Source of the DNA: Plasmodium coatneyi
Taxonomy: Eukaryota; Apicomplexa; Aconoidasida; Haemosporida; Plasmodiidae
Reading direction: 5' to 3'
Assembly: GCF_001680005.1 (NCBI RefSeq)
Contig: NC_033565.1
Span: forward strand, 1,283,501-1,347,500
Length of the DNA stretch: 64,000 nucleotides
The notes under the pieces were generated by a model that did not search any database, was not told the DNA's origin, and was given only the letters and a program-made list of their open reading frames with translations. Shown here in pieces: positions 1-9,241 of the stretch (its first letter is position 1; the number at the start of each line of letters is the position of its first letter). Both the position numbers and the translations under genes were made by a program.

Positions 1-1091
1 ATGGCATTTCAATCTCCTTGGCAATTTTAAAGGGCCAACGTCTGCGCAGTGTGGAACTCGCGCAGGCCTAGGCAAAGACTTAGACGCAGCCGTAGCGAGG
101 ACCAGCCTTCTCTCCCCTGTGCCAATTTTATAAGCATAACCAATCCACATTGCATTATTCTATTCAGGGGAGAGAACACGCAGTCTGCTTTTTTTTCGAA
201 GCATTCTTCTGTGTCATTTTTAAGATTGTCCACCTACACACACCTACACACATGTATATACATATATACATTTGAAAGTTTACGTATACACCCACGCTTA
301 TGTTCCAGTTGGGTTTTTCTCATTTTTAATTGAAATAAATTCGATTTACTCGCTCACCTATTTATTCCTTCTGCATTCATCCTTGACCACCATCAACTGT
401 GCAGTTGTGCCAACATACACACGCGAATACATGCATGTGCATGCTCTCGCGTGGACACTACACTGACACGAAATATATATATATTTTTTTTTTAATATGT
501 CTAATTAACCATCCTCCTTGTGCAGGAGTGAGAAAGGAGGCCATCTAAGTGGGACATGACACGACACAAGTGCTTTTCAAAGTGAACTCCTTGACTTGCA
601 ATGCGTCGTTGTTCTTCCCCCCCGTTTGTGTGCGTGTAGACAGCCCAGTTTATGTGCACACACATTAATCGCGCCGCGTGCGAATTGGTCATCCAAATTA
701 AAAAAAAAAAGAAAGAAAGAACAGGTCTTCATTGCCGTGTTCCCTCGCAACAAGTGTGCTGCGTCATCTATCCTTGTTGCACTGAATTGGCAGTAGACTT
801 AATCTTCCTTTGTAATTAAAAAAAAAGAACAAGCTTTAAAGGTGCCCTTTATAAAGCGCCATTTTAAAGTACAAAATTAAAGCGACATTTTAAAGTGCAA
901 TTAACAGAAACGCAAACAGGCTTAAACAAAATGTAAATGCCTCTTCCTCCTCGCAACTGGCCACTCTCTAATTACTGCTGCTCGGAGGAAGACGCAGAGA
1001 GATACACCCCAAGTTGGAGCAGCAAAAAAATAATTTCACACAAGAGAGAAGTAAAATCTTACCTCAAATTAAACAGCTAGCTATTTATCCA

Positions 1092-1136
<45 letters not shown>

Positions 1137-1575
1137 TTCAAATTAAAGGAGAAAACAATTTTAAATTAATAAACCAGGGAAGTGCAATTCGTGGGAATTG
1201 CCCGTCTGTGACGTACACGCGCCCTTTTAAGTGTATATTTTTAAGCACCTCTTTTTAAGCGTCTCTTTTTAAGTGTCTATTTATTGAGCGTCTCTTCATT
1301 TTCACTCCTTTGGTTATTACTGTTTATCATTGTTTCTTATTGTGTCTTATTTTTTATTATTTCTTCTTATTATTTTTTTAATTTTTTTTAATGTGGAGAG
1401 CGCATTCCACCACCTCGTTACTCCCACTACACACCTGTTTGTGTCCCTCTGAGGAATCACACATTGTTCTGCCTTCATCCTTTCTCTCCCCCCTTCGGAC
1501 ATTTACCCTTTAAGGGGGGTGGCAGCCAAAGTGACGAAGTAACGTTGCCTTGTTTGCCCCCTGTGACGCTGCGCG
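1..1575. other. Intergenic region upstream of the KH gene
   Basis: No gene is supported here. The stretch holds CA/TA-rich simple sequence around 230-300, an uninterrupted run of about 35 A at 1097-1131, and T-rich DNA around 1210-1400. Short ORFs on both strands lack domain-like composition and are cut by homopolymers. It probably contains the promoter and 5' UTR of the gene starting at 1576, but no specific element can be placed. Confidence 0.6.
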
Positions 1576-4500
1576 ATGGAGAACAAGCAACTGCTGCAGG
1601 GACCCAACGGAGGAAGCTTCTATACCGTTCACGAAAGAAACGTGCATGGTGAAAATGTGAACAGACAGATTGGTGAAGAGGGAAGTGCACAGAGAACGAT
1701 GCAGTCAAATGAAGAGTTAGAAAAGACAGACAAAATGCACCTATCCAAGTGCAAAGTTGTAGAGTCAGACACATTGGGTGGTCCAGGAGGGTTGATCGAT
1801 GCGGGTGACTTAATGGGTGAGAAGGAGATGTTTTTTTTGGGCAGTTCGGCTACATGTGCTGGGAGAAGTGTCGACGAGGGGGGCAGCGACCGGGACGATG
1901 GGTTCCATGTGGGTACCATTCATGCAGGCATAAGTGTGAAAGATGATCAACGGAGCGGTCAGAATTGTTCTGCCGATAACTGGAGAAACGTGAAAGCGGA
2001 CTGTTACGTGAGGGTTGATCAGTCGAATTATCTGAGCAGTTCAGGTGAGGGAGTAACGAAGCATGGGAAAGTAAATCTCCCCTATCTGAATGGTAGAGAG
2101 GATATCCATTACAAGTCGAAGGTAATGACAGCAGATCATTCTAATGACAAAACAGGGGAGGACCTACGCACCATCAGTTATGGTCACCAGGGAGGTTGTT
2201 ACCTCAATCTGAGGAAGAGTTCCCCCCCTTATTGCACTGGCACACTGAATGGAAGCGGCACAGAAAATAGGAAACAAACGAACTTACCCAGTAACAGTCT
2301 TCACTGCGATAAAATGACCTTCACATGCGAAGGAGTAAACTCATATGAAGGGAAGGTAGCCCTCCACCAACGTAACAGTGCCGAATGGGGGAGTACCCCT
2401 AAAATGCAGACAAATGGGAAGGAGAGTCCACATGGAGGAAGAACGAACTACACGATGGTAGGCCCCCCCAACGAGGTGAACAAGAATTGCTTTATCCATT
2501 CGGGGCGCTCTAATGGGGAGAAGGGTGACCTCTACTTTGTTGAAAGGGGAAAGGTGCCTCTTCCAGACTGCGTAGATGATTACAAAAGCGTTCATAACAA
2601 CCGAGCGGAGGAGAGTACCAATGGGAAGGTCACTATGCTGGCCAGTTTGGATAAGAGCGAGGCAAATATGAAGTTCCTACATAGGGGGGAAATTACTAAC
2701 ACGCAGGGGGAGGTGGGTAGAGAAAGGTTCCTCCCAAATGAGGAGCATTCAAAGCACCCACACCATGGGAAACATGGTGGTGAAGCTCATGGGCATAAAT
2801 TCTCTCACGGATCAAATAACGGATCGACTCCTAATCAGCACCACGTGCAAAGTAGAAGCGATAGGAGTGCACCCCTGACCAACTACGAATATATGAACCT
2901 GGAGGAATTAGGTAAAAGCGGGAGGGAAGACATCATGAGTAGCTTCCCCTTCAGTGCGTATGATCCCAATTGGGGAACCGAAAGACAAAAAGTCGATATG
3001 CGTGATGAAGGGGCAGACACTTTTCTGAATTACCACCCCATGAATATACAAGGGGGGAAGAATCCTATCCGAATAAGGAATAACGCAGCGTGTTGTATTC
3101 CCGTGGGAGACCATCCCGGTGGAAGATACTTAGACGGGACCGAAAGGTATGACGCCAATTGTACGGTACGTAGACAAGCATGTCGAGGCGGTGAAAGCAC
3201 TAATGCGTTTTCGGATGGTGTGATATACACTCCAGGGGGAGAGGAGACCCATCTGGCAGAAGGCAACAGACACACGTCCGTCATAAGGACGGAGGAACAA
3301 ACGGCCAATAGCAACCATGCACCGTTTAGTAATAGCAACGTGCAGCTTAATGGGTACAACTGTGTGAGCAATATACGGGGGAAAAAATCTTTCGACGATT
3401 TCAGCACTTTGGTGAAGACACACAAGGAAGATTCGTTCAATGTGGTGGCACCACTGGTGGGTAACTCAGCTCAGAATGACTCCTATGAGGGTGACGCTTT
3501 AATGTTCACGAAAGGAGAGTTGGAAGAAGAGGCGGCATTCTTAAAGTTCGAAGGGGAGTTCAAGGAAAATTTCTTTTTTGATGAGATGTTTAGCGGGATT
3601 GGTCCCACTGCAGCTGTGACGAATGGCACGATGGGTGGTGAAGATTGTGCAGAAGACAATTGCGAAAATCGGGGCGACCCCTTCAACAGTCACGCTGACA
3701 AGGAAGGTGATAACGGATGTAACGGAATCTACAGCAACAGTGACACAACTAATGTGAGCTTCAATGCCCTGGAGAGCAACCAAGTGGTTAAGTGCAACGA
3801 CGCAGAGAATTTGGTCATGCAAAATGGGGTCTTTAAGGGGAGTACAACAATGGCACCCACAGGAGGGGGAGAAGAAGAAGGAGGCAACGATGGGGTGTCC
3901 CATAATCCACGTGATGACAACCTTCTGGATGATGGCTTTAACTTATTCATTAGTAATGAAGACCTCTTTGGAAATCTATGTTCTTCCGGTAGGGGTCTAG
4001 CAGATGGAGTTTCAAACGGAGTGGGAAAGAATGGGGCTCATTTCTACCCCGACGAAAGAGGCACAGGTGGTAAGGTCGATGGTGATTATCTACGTGACGC
4101 ACCGGAAGACCACCAGGAAGATATCGTGAGGAACTTACTTTACAGTGACTCCTACCTGCACATGAACGACCTGGACACCCTAACCTTGGAACCCCCCACC
4201 TCCAGAGCAGAACCCGTTTTTTCTACCAACTGCTACAGCACCTGTGCAGGGGAAAGTGGTGACAACGATTCCTTCATGGCCTACATAAAAAAGTTCCTGA
4301 AAAATAACTACCTAAATGATCATAAGAACTACATGGAGCTGTTTTACCAGACGGAGGGGGACGCAGGTACGACGGCAGCAGCAGCCGAAGGAGACGCCCC
4401 CGTCAGCATAGAACCAAGTGATCCCCATCGCGTAGATCAGTCCAATCGGGTAGGCATCCAAACGGGCCTGGTGAAGAATTTGCCCAACTGCAAGGACGTC

Positions 4501-7500
4501 AGCGTGGACGCCCACACGGGTTCTCACATGGGTTCACAGATAGGTTCACAGATTGGTTCACAGATAGGTTCACAGATTGGTTCACGGATTGGTTCCCACT
4601 TGGGTTCCCACCTAAGTGCCGACTTCGGCTTCGATTTGGACCCCCAGAACGACGGCACGAGCGGCCCACTAGGGGGAGGAGTTTCACCCGTCGACGCAGA
4701 TAAAATGAATAGCATAAAAAAACAAGACGAGGGGGACTACCATTTAGAGAATTTTGCATGTGACTCCTGTATAAATCACGTCTTCAAGTCTTTGGATCAG
4801 ACACATAACGATGTCCCTACTTCCCATGGGAGAGGCGGCGTGAATCCCCACTATGACGTGGTAGACAATTCTGTGGAACAGATTCAGCAGATTGAGCAGA
4901 TGGATCCACTGGCCTACTCCAGTGTGTACAATTGGGTTCAGGAGGTAGACAAAGCCATGGAAGGTGATAAGGGTCAGGTAGACACCAAGGTTAGCATTGT
5001 ATCTAGTGGGAAGTATGGTGAGGGAAGGCGAGTCGGCGGCATGGATCGTTCACACGGAGGAGAACCCCCGAAGGAGGTGAGTTTGAATAGTGCATCTAAC
5101 ATCACCAACAGGGCTAACAATGGCAACAGCGTCAACATTGCTGACCTGCGGGAGGACAAACGGGAGTATCACGAGGAGAAGCGCGAATATTGCGAGGACG
5201 AAGAAAACGTCCACCTGCGGGAAGGGGAAAACTGGGTCATGGGTCCGGGGACCCACTACACGGCCAGAACGGATGGGTCAACATGCGTGAACTACAGGGA
5301 GGGGAGAAGCGACTTTCGAAGCGATCTCCGAAGCGACGTGCGAAGTGACAATCGAGTAAATCAGTTCAAGGATAAGACCAGAAACGGAGGCAGGTTCCCG
5401 AAAGGAGATAACGTATACTGTGGGCAACCGCCCCCCTTCCTGAATCATGCCACGTTGAAGAAAAAAGAGGAGAGCGATCCCTTTTCCTCGTTCGACAAGA
5501 AAAGATCCATGCAGAGGGTGCCGGATCAGAACTCCGGGGGGGTGAGTTACCCACATGGCACTCACAACAACGCAACTCCGATGGTGGAGTGCCTACCCTA
5601 CAGTGAGCATTTCCCACCTTACCCTCCGAACCGGCGTTATGCAGAAAAAATGAACAGCCTGGACGGGAACATCAAACCGAACAATGGTATGTCTAGCCGT
5701 GCAGATTTTTACGGAGAACCACGTGGGGTGTATTCCATGGCTAGCTGCTACGATGGAGTCACTCCATCGGTTAGACAAAGAAATCATATAAAGGGAAACA
5801 AAGCAGATGAGAAGAATCCGCATGGAGTTGTTCGTGGGAGAATGCCTCCAGGTAACAAACGAGGGGGAGTAAATGGTGCGGTCATGACTGATGGGATGAG
5901 GACCCCCTCTATGGGAACACCAATGAATGGGAACAACTTAAACACCTACGTGCCGAACACAAGGGGTTCTGCAGTAACTACGCCATCCGCAGCGGCAACT
6001 ACAACGCATACGTGCATCGGTGAGCCGTTAAAACGAACCCACGTGGATGACAAAACGATGAAGTTTATTTTTAGTGGAGATGGAAAGGAGAAAACTACTC
6101 CGAAATCGCACAACGATTGGACGATGTTCCAGGGGGTCTGTGGCACACCGAGCATAGCTAACGTGACGAATGGACCCATCCCATGTAGCAGCAGCAGCAG
6201 TCCCTTTGGGGGCATGTTACCTTCGGACGGGGAAGACCATAATAATAAGAACAGTTTCAAACAGGAGAACAAGCAACAGAATGAGCACATCCCATTTGAA
6301 AAGGAAGGATTTAATAACCGCACCAACTGCGTTAAGACTAACGAAAACTACAACAGAAGTTTACCCCTCGATGAAAAGAACTACCCAGGGATGAACTTTC
6401 CTAAGGGGGGGGTGGGTTCCATCCCAAGGAAGAAGGACACAGAGCATAATACACAAATGGTCGGGGTGATGAAAACACCTAACAGTTACAAAAAAACGTT
6501 TGATCATTCTAGTTTGATGGGAAAAGGTGGCTGCAGCCAGGAGAAGGCCTACGGCGAGATGGATACTCGTTTGGATAACCGTTTCGATAATGGCCAGTAC
6601 AGCAGGAGGTTACAGAACGTGCACCACTACAATGGGGGTTGTTCCCCTGACACGATAAGCTGCGGCGTTAGCCCTGTTGGAGGCCACGGGTTCAATTCGC
6701 CTCAGTTCGTTAACTACCAGAATGGGATCGAAAGGGACAGGGAAAGAAAAGGGGGACACCACGTGCATTCGGGAGTACACCTTGGGGTGACTATGGGTAC
6801 ATCGCTCAGCACCAATATGAACGCTCACCCGCATGTGGCGTCTCCCCGTCAAGGCGTCCGAAATTGCAGCGACCTGAAGGGGAAGAAGTACACCAACGGA
6901 AATGTCGGTCCCGTGGGCGATTTTGGTGGCAGCCTCTTAGGTGCGAACGGCAGGGGTGGAGCAATGAGCGGAGTGACGCCCCAGAATAGCTTTGCCAATG
7001 CGAATCTAATGAACAACACACACATGATGGATTACAGCTTCCCCAACAAGGGCAGTCCCACTTCCCGATGCATATCAGACAGCGCAACGCTGGAGACACA
7101 TAACCTAAACAGTCAAACGGTGAAATTCAATAACGCCCTCATGTCCAGCTACTTGAACAACGGCTCCCCCATGATGGAGAAGAGCGGTGCGATTTATAAG
7201 AACAAAATGAGTAGCGATGACGGGGGCTGCAACTTAGTGGAAAAGATAAAGACGTATGAAAAAATGAAGTCTGATTCGAAGGTACAGAATGGTAGCTTTG
7301 CATACGACGGTGGGAAGGGCAAAGACCAGGTAGGAGTCCCTCACAAGGGGACCACCCCCGGGGGGGCTACCTGCGGAAACGGCATCATTGGCAGTATTGG
7401 CAATATTGGCCCGCATGCAAATATACACACGAACGTTCATACGGGTAGCCACGCGAATGTTCACGCGAACGTTCATGGGAACGCCCAATCGAGTAGAGGC

Positions 7501-8109
7501 AGCAGCGCTAACGGAGAGGGCCACCCCAAGGACAACAACCCCCCCCTACTCTACGACGAGAAGGAAAAACTGCTACAAAAGGATGCAACCAAATTTGGGG
7601 ATAAGCTAAGCCCTGTTAATGGAAAAAGTTTCACCAACATAAAGAACAATTACCAGGTACCGAATGAGCCTCCTTCCTCAGATAACTTCGTTGTCATAAA
7701 AAAGTATACAGCTAAGTATGAGATGCAAATTGATCCCTTCAACGGGTTCGATATAGCGAAACGAATTATTGGACTTAAAGGAACAAACATGAAAAAAATT
7801 TGCATCGACACGGATTGCAAGTTAAGGTTAAGAGGTAGGGGTTCAGGGTACTTAGAAGGGGAGGAGAAAAAGGAAGCCAATGAAGCGCTACACCTGTGTG
7901 TATCCTGCCAAAAGTATGACCACTATGTACTAGCGAAGAAGCTCATCGAGCAACTGCTCGTGAAAATCTACATGGACTATGACACATGGCTGTATAACCA
8001 CGGAAAGCCCTACGCGAACTTGAAGCCGAAGACGTATGAGAAGTTCATTCCCCTGTTTAAGTTCAACCAGAACGGCAACGGGAAGCAGCCCAACGTGAAC
8101 CAGAACTGA
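1576..8109 (+). CDS. Giant KH-domain RNA-binding protein
   Basis: One uninterrupted frame of 2177 codons. Residues 1 to about 2030 are low-complexity, rich in Asn, Gly, Ser and His, with no recognisable fold and short repeats (IGSQ units near residue 985, NVH/ANVH units near 1955). The only clear domain is C-terminal, about residues 2036-2150: a KH fold with the core IIGLKGTNMKKI near 2064 followed by KLRLRGRGSG and a long helix AKKLIEQLLVKIY. The RGRGSG element after the GXXG loop resembles KHDC4/SF1-type KH domains, so single-stranded RNA binding, perhaps in splicing or mRNA fate, is the inferred role. The start ATG at 1576 is the first in the frame; the protein ends 130 residues after the KH core. 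It converges on the next gene (minus strand) with 1.1 kb between. Family assignment is firm for the KH domain only; the rest has no known function. Confidence 0.9.
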   Translation: MENKQLLQGPNGGSFYTVHERNVHGENVNRQIGEEGSAQRTMQSNEELEKTDKMHLSKCKVVESDTLGGPGGLIDAGDLMGEKEMFFLGSSATCAGRSVDEGGSDRDDGFHVGTIHAGISVKDDQRSGQNCSADNWRNVKADCYVRVDQSNYLSSSGEGVTKHGKVNLPYLNGREDIHYKSKVMTADHSNDKTGEDLRTISYGHQGGCYLNLRKSSPPYCTGTLNGSGTENRKQTNLPSNSLHCDKMTFTCEGVNSYEGKVALHQRNSAEWGSTPKMQTNGKESPHGGRTNYTMVGPPNEVNKNCFIHSGRSNGEKGDLYFVERGKVPLPDCVDDYKSVHNNRAEESTNGKVTMLASLDKSEANMKFLHRGEITNTQGEVGRERFLPNEEHSKHPHHGKHGGEAHGHKFSHGSNNGSTPNQHHVQSRSDRSAPLTNYEYMNLEELGKSGREDIMSSFPFSAYDPNWGTERQKVDMRDEGADTFLNYHPMNIQGGKNPIRIRNNAACCIPVGDHPGGRYLDGTERYDANCTVRRQACRGGESTNAFSDGVIYTPGGEETHLAEGNRHTSVIRTEEQTANSNHAPFSNSNVQLNGYNCVSNIRGKKSFDDFSTLVKTHKEDSFNVVAPLVGNSAQNDSYEGDALMFTKGELEEEAAFLKFEGEFKENFFFDEMFSGIGPTAAVTNGTMGGEDCAEDNCENRGDPFNSHADKEGDNGCNGIYSNSDTTNVSFNALESNQVVKCNDAENLVMQNGVFKGSTTMAPTGGGEEEGGNDGVSHNPRDDNLLDDGFNLFISNEDLFGNLCSSGRGLADGVSNGVGKNGAHFYPDERGTGGKVDGDYLRDAPEDHQEDIVRNLLYSDSYLHMNDLDTLTLEPPTSRAEPVFSTNCYSTCAGESGDNDSFMAYIKKFLKNNYLNDHKNYMELFYQTEGDAGTTAAAAEGDAPVSIEPSDPHRVDQSNRVGIQTGLVKNLPNCKDVSVDAHTGSHMGSQIGSQIGSQIGSQIGSRIGSHLGSHLSADFGFDLDPQNDGTSGPLGGGVSPVDADKMNSIKKQDEGDYHLENFACDSCINHVFKSLDQTHNDVPTSHGRGGVNPHYDVVDNSVEQIQQIEQMDPLAYSSVYNWVQEVDKAMEGDKGQVDTKVSIVSSGKYGEGRRVGGMDRSHGGEPPKEVSLNSASNITNRANNGNSVNIADLREDKREYHEEKREYCEDEENVHLREGENWVMGPGTHYTARTDGSTCVNYREGRSDFRSDLRSDVRSDNRVNQFKDKTRNGGRFPKGDNVYCGQPPPFLNHATLKKKEESDPFSSFDKKRSMQRVPDQNSGGVSYPHGTHNNATPMVECLPYSEHFPPYPPNRRYAEKMNSLDGNIKPNNGMSSRADFYGEPRGVYSMASCYDGVTPSVRQRNHIKGNKADEKNPHGVVRGRMPPGNKRGGVNGAVMTDGMRTPSMGTPMNGNNLNTYVPNTRGSAVTTPSAAATTTHTCIGEPLKRTHVDDKTMKFIFSGDGKEKTTPKSHNDWTMFQGVCGTPSIANVTNGPIPCSSSSSPFGGMLPSDGEDHNNKNSFKQENKQQNEHIPFEKEGFNNRTNCVKTNENYNRSLPLDEKNYPGMNFPKGGVGSIPRKKDTEHNTQMVGVMKTPNSYKKTFDHSSLMGKGGCSQEKAYGEMDTRLDNRFDNGQYSRRLQNVHHYNGGCSPDTISCGVSPVGGHGFNSPQFVNYQNGIERDRERKGGHHVHSGVHLGVTMGTSLSTNMNAHPHVASPRQGVRNCSDLKGKKYTNGNVGPVGDFGGSLLGANGRGGAMSGVTPQNSFANANLMNNTHMMDYSFPNKGSPTSRCISDSATLETHNLNSQTVKFNNALMSSYLNNGSPMMEKSGAIYKNKMSSDDGGCNLVEKIKTYEKMKSDSKVQNGSFAYDGGKGKDQVGVPHKGTTPGGATCGNGIIGSIGNIGPHANIHTNVHTGSHANVHANVHGNAQSSRGSSANGEGHPKDNNPPLLYDEKEKLLQKDATKFGDKLSPVNGKSFTNIKNNYQVPNEPPSSDNFVVIKKYTAKYEMQIDPFNGFDIAKRIIGLKGTNMKKICIDTDCKLRLRGRGSGYLEGEEKKEANEALHLCVSCQKYDHYVLAKKLIEQLLVKIYMDYDTWLYNHGKPYANLKPKTYEKFIPLFKFNQNGNGKQPNVNQN
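4519..4614 (+). repeat. 12-bp coding tandem repeat (GSQI units)
   Basis: About seven copies of a 12-bp unit (ggttcacagatt and variants) in the KH gene encode GSQI/GSRI/GSHL tetrapeptides. The central copies alternate between two versions that differ at one third-position base, as expected for unequal exchange of a two-unit block. Confidence 0.85.
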
Positions 8110-9241
8110 CGCGGGAGGGAGAAGCGAAACATGTCTTTTTGAGTGATGGTTTATTCCCCCAACGTATCTCCCCCTCTATGCCCCAATCTCATGTAAACAC
8201 ACGGAAGAGCAAAAATGGAGAGAAGTACCTGTCTGGTTATGTGTCATGCTGTGCTGCGTCTTTATTCCTTACGTAAGTAGTGGAGATTGTCTATTTAAGT
8301 CTCTTCACTTTCCCCTTTTTGATTTTTCCCAGGGGGTCTCAAACGAGTGGTGACAGTTGCACAAATGATGAAGTGTGGCTTCCTGTACATTATACATCTT
8401 GCCTTTTAACACCATTACATTATATCACATTACATTATATCACATTACATTTTTTTTATTTTTATTTTTTTTAATTTTCTTGTAATGTTTCCATTTAAGG
8501 GGCTCATTGCGACCTGTGTGCACCCAGACGGACATAATTCTCCCCTCCCCCATGTTAGGGGGTTTCCCTTTGGAAAGCGCGTCTTGTCCCTTTCCACATT
8601 TAATTAAGTAAAGTTTAATTGAATCGAGTTAAGTTGCACGTTTAAGTTGCGATTATGGGTGAGACGATTGGTAAGCGCCTGTTGTGTGAAGGCCCCTTCC
8701 AACCGTTGGCTTGCCCACTGTTAATTTTACCTGACCTGTTCAGGCAATTTTGTGCGTCTTCTCCAAATGGAGAAATTCAAAATGTGATGCTTTCCCCTTT
8801 TCACCTTTTTTCTACATGGGCGATCGGCCCACTAGCTCGGGTGCGAGTTTTTCTAAAAATTACTACATGTGAAGGAACAGACACAATGGGGTGAAATGCA
8901 ATCCCATCAGTGCTAACCATTTGGGGACTTAAAAATGGCGTGCGTATTTGCATTGCGTAAAAAAAAATATGAACATTAGTATGAATGTTAATATGAATGT
9001 GAAGAGTGAGCAACTACTGCTGTACAGACGACGAATGGTGATGACTTCTCTTGGTTTTTCTGCCCCAACCTTCATGAACCATTGGCAGGTTGTTCTTCCT
9101 TCACTTTGAGAATTGCCTTTAAAATGTCCCTCGTCACCTGTAATGTGCACAAATGTACACAGCGAAAAAAAGAAAAAGGAGTGTGTACTTCCCATTTGGT
9201 GTGCAATTCGATACATATTCTGATGACATCGCCTTGTTCGT
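8110..9241. other. Convergent intergenic region
   Basis: Lies between the 3' ends of two convergent genes, so it should hold both 3' UTRs. It contains a 15-bp tandem repeat at 8414-8451 and one copy of the CCTGA...TCAGG palindrome at 8730-8744. No coding signal was found. Confidence 0.6.
8414..8451. repeat. 15-bp tandem repeat
   Basis: The unit attacattatatcac is present two and a half times in exact tandem, followed by a T-rich run. It lies in non-coding DNA downstream of the KH gene. Confidence 0.85.

Noticed and set aside
240..300. Telomere-like or CRISPR-like repeats in the CA/TA-rich leader
   Set aside because: Only simple dinucleotide-type sequence is present; there is no telomeric heptamer and no regularly spaced repeat.
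8929..9216. Frames downstream of the Dpy-30-motif gene as its last exon
   Set aside because: They join in the wrong composition; the exon at 9242-9390 gives a better protein ending and keeps the phase.
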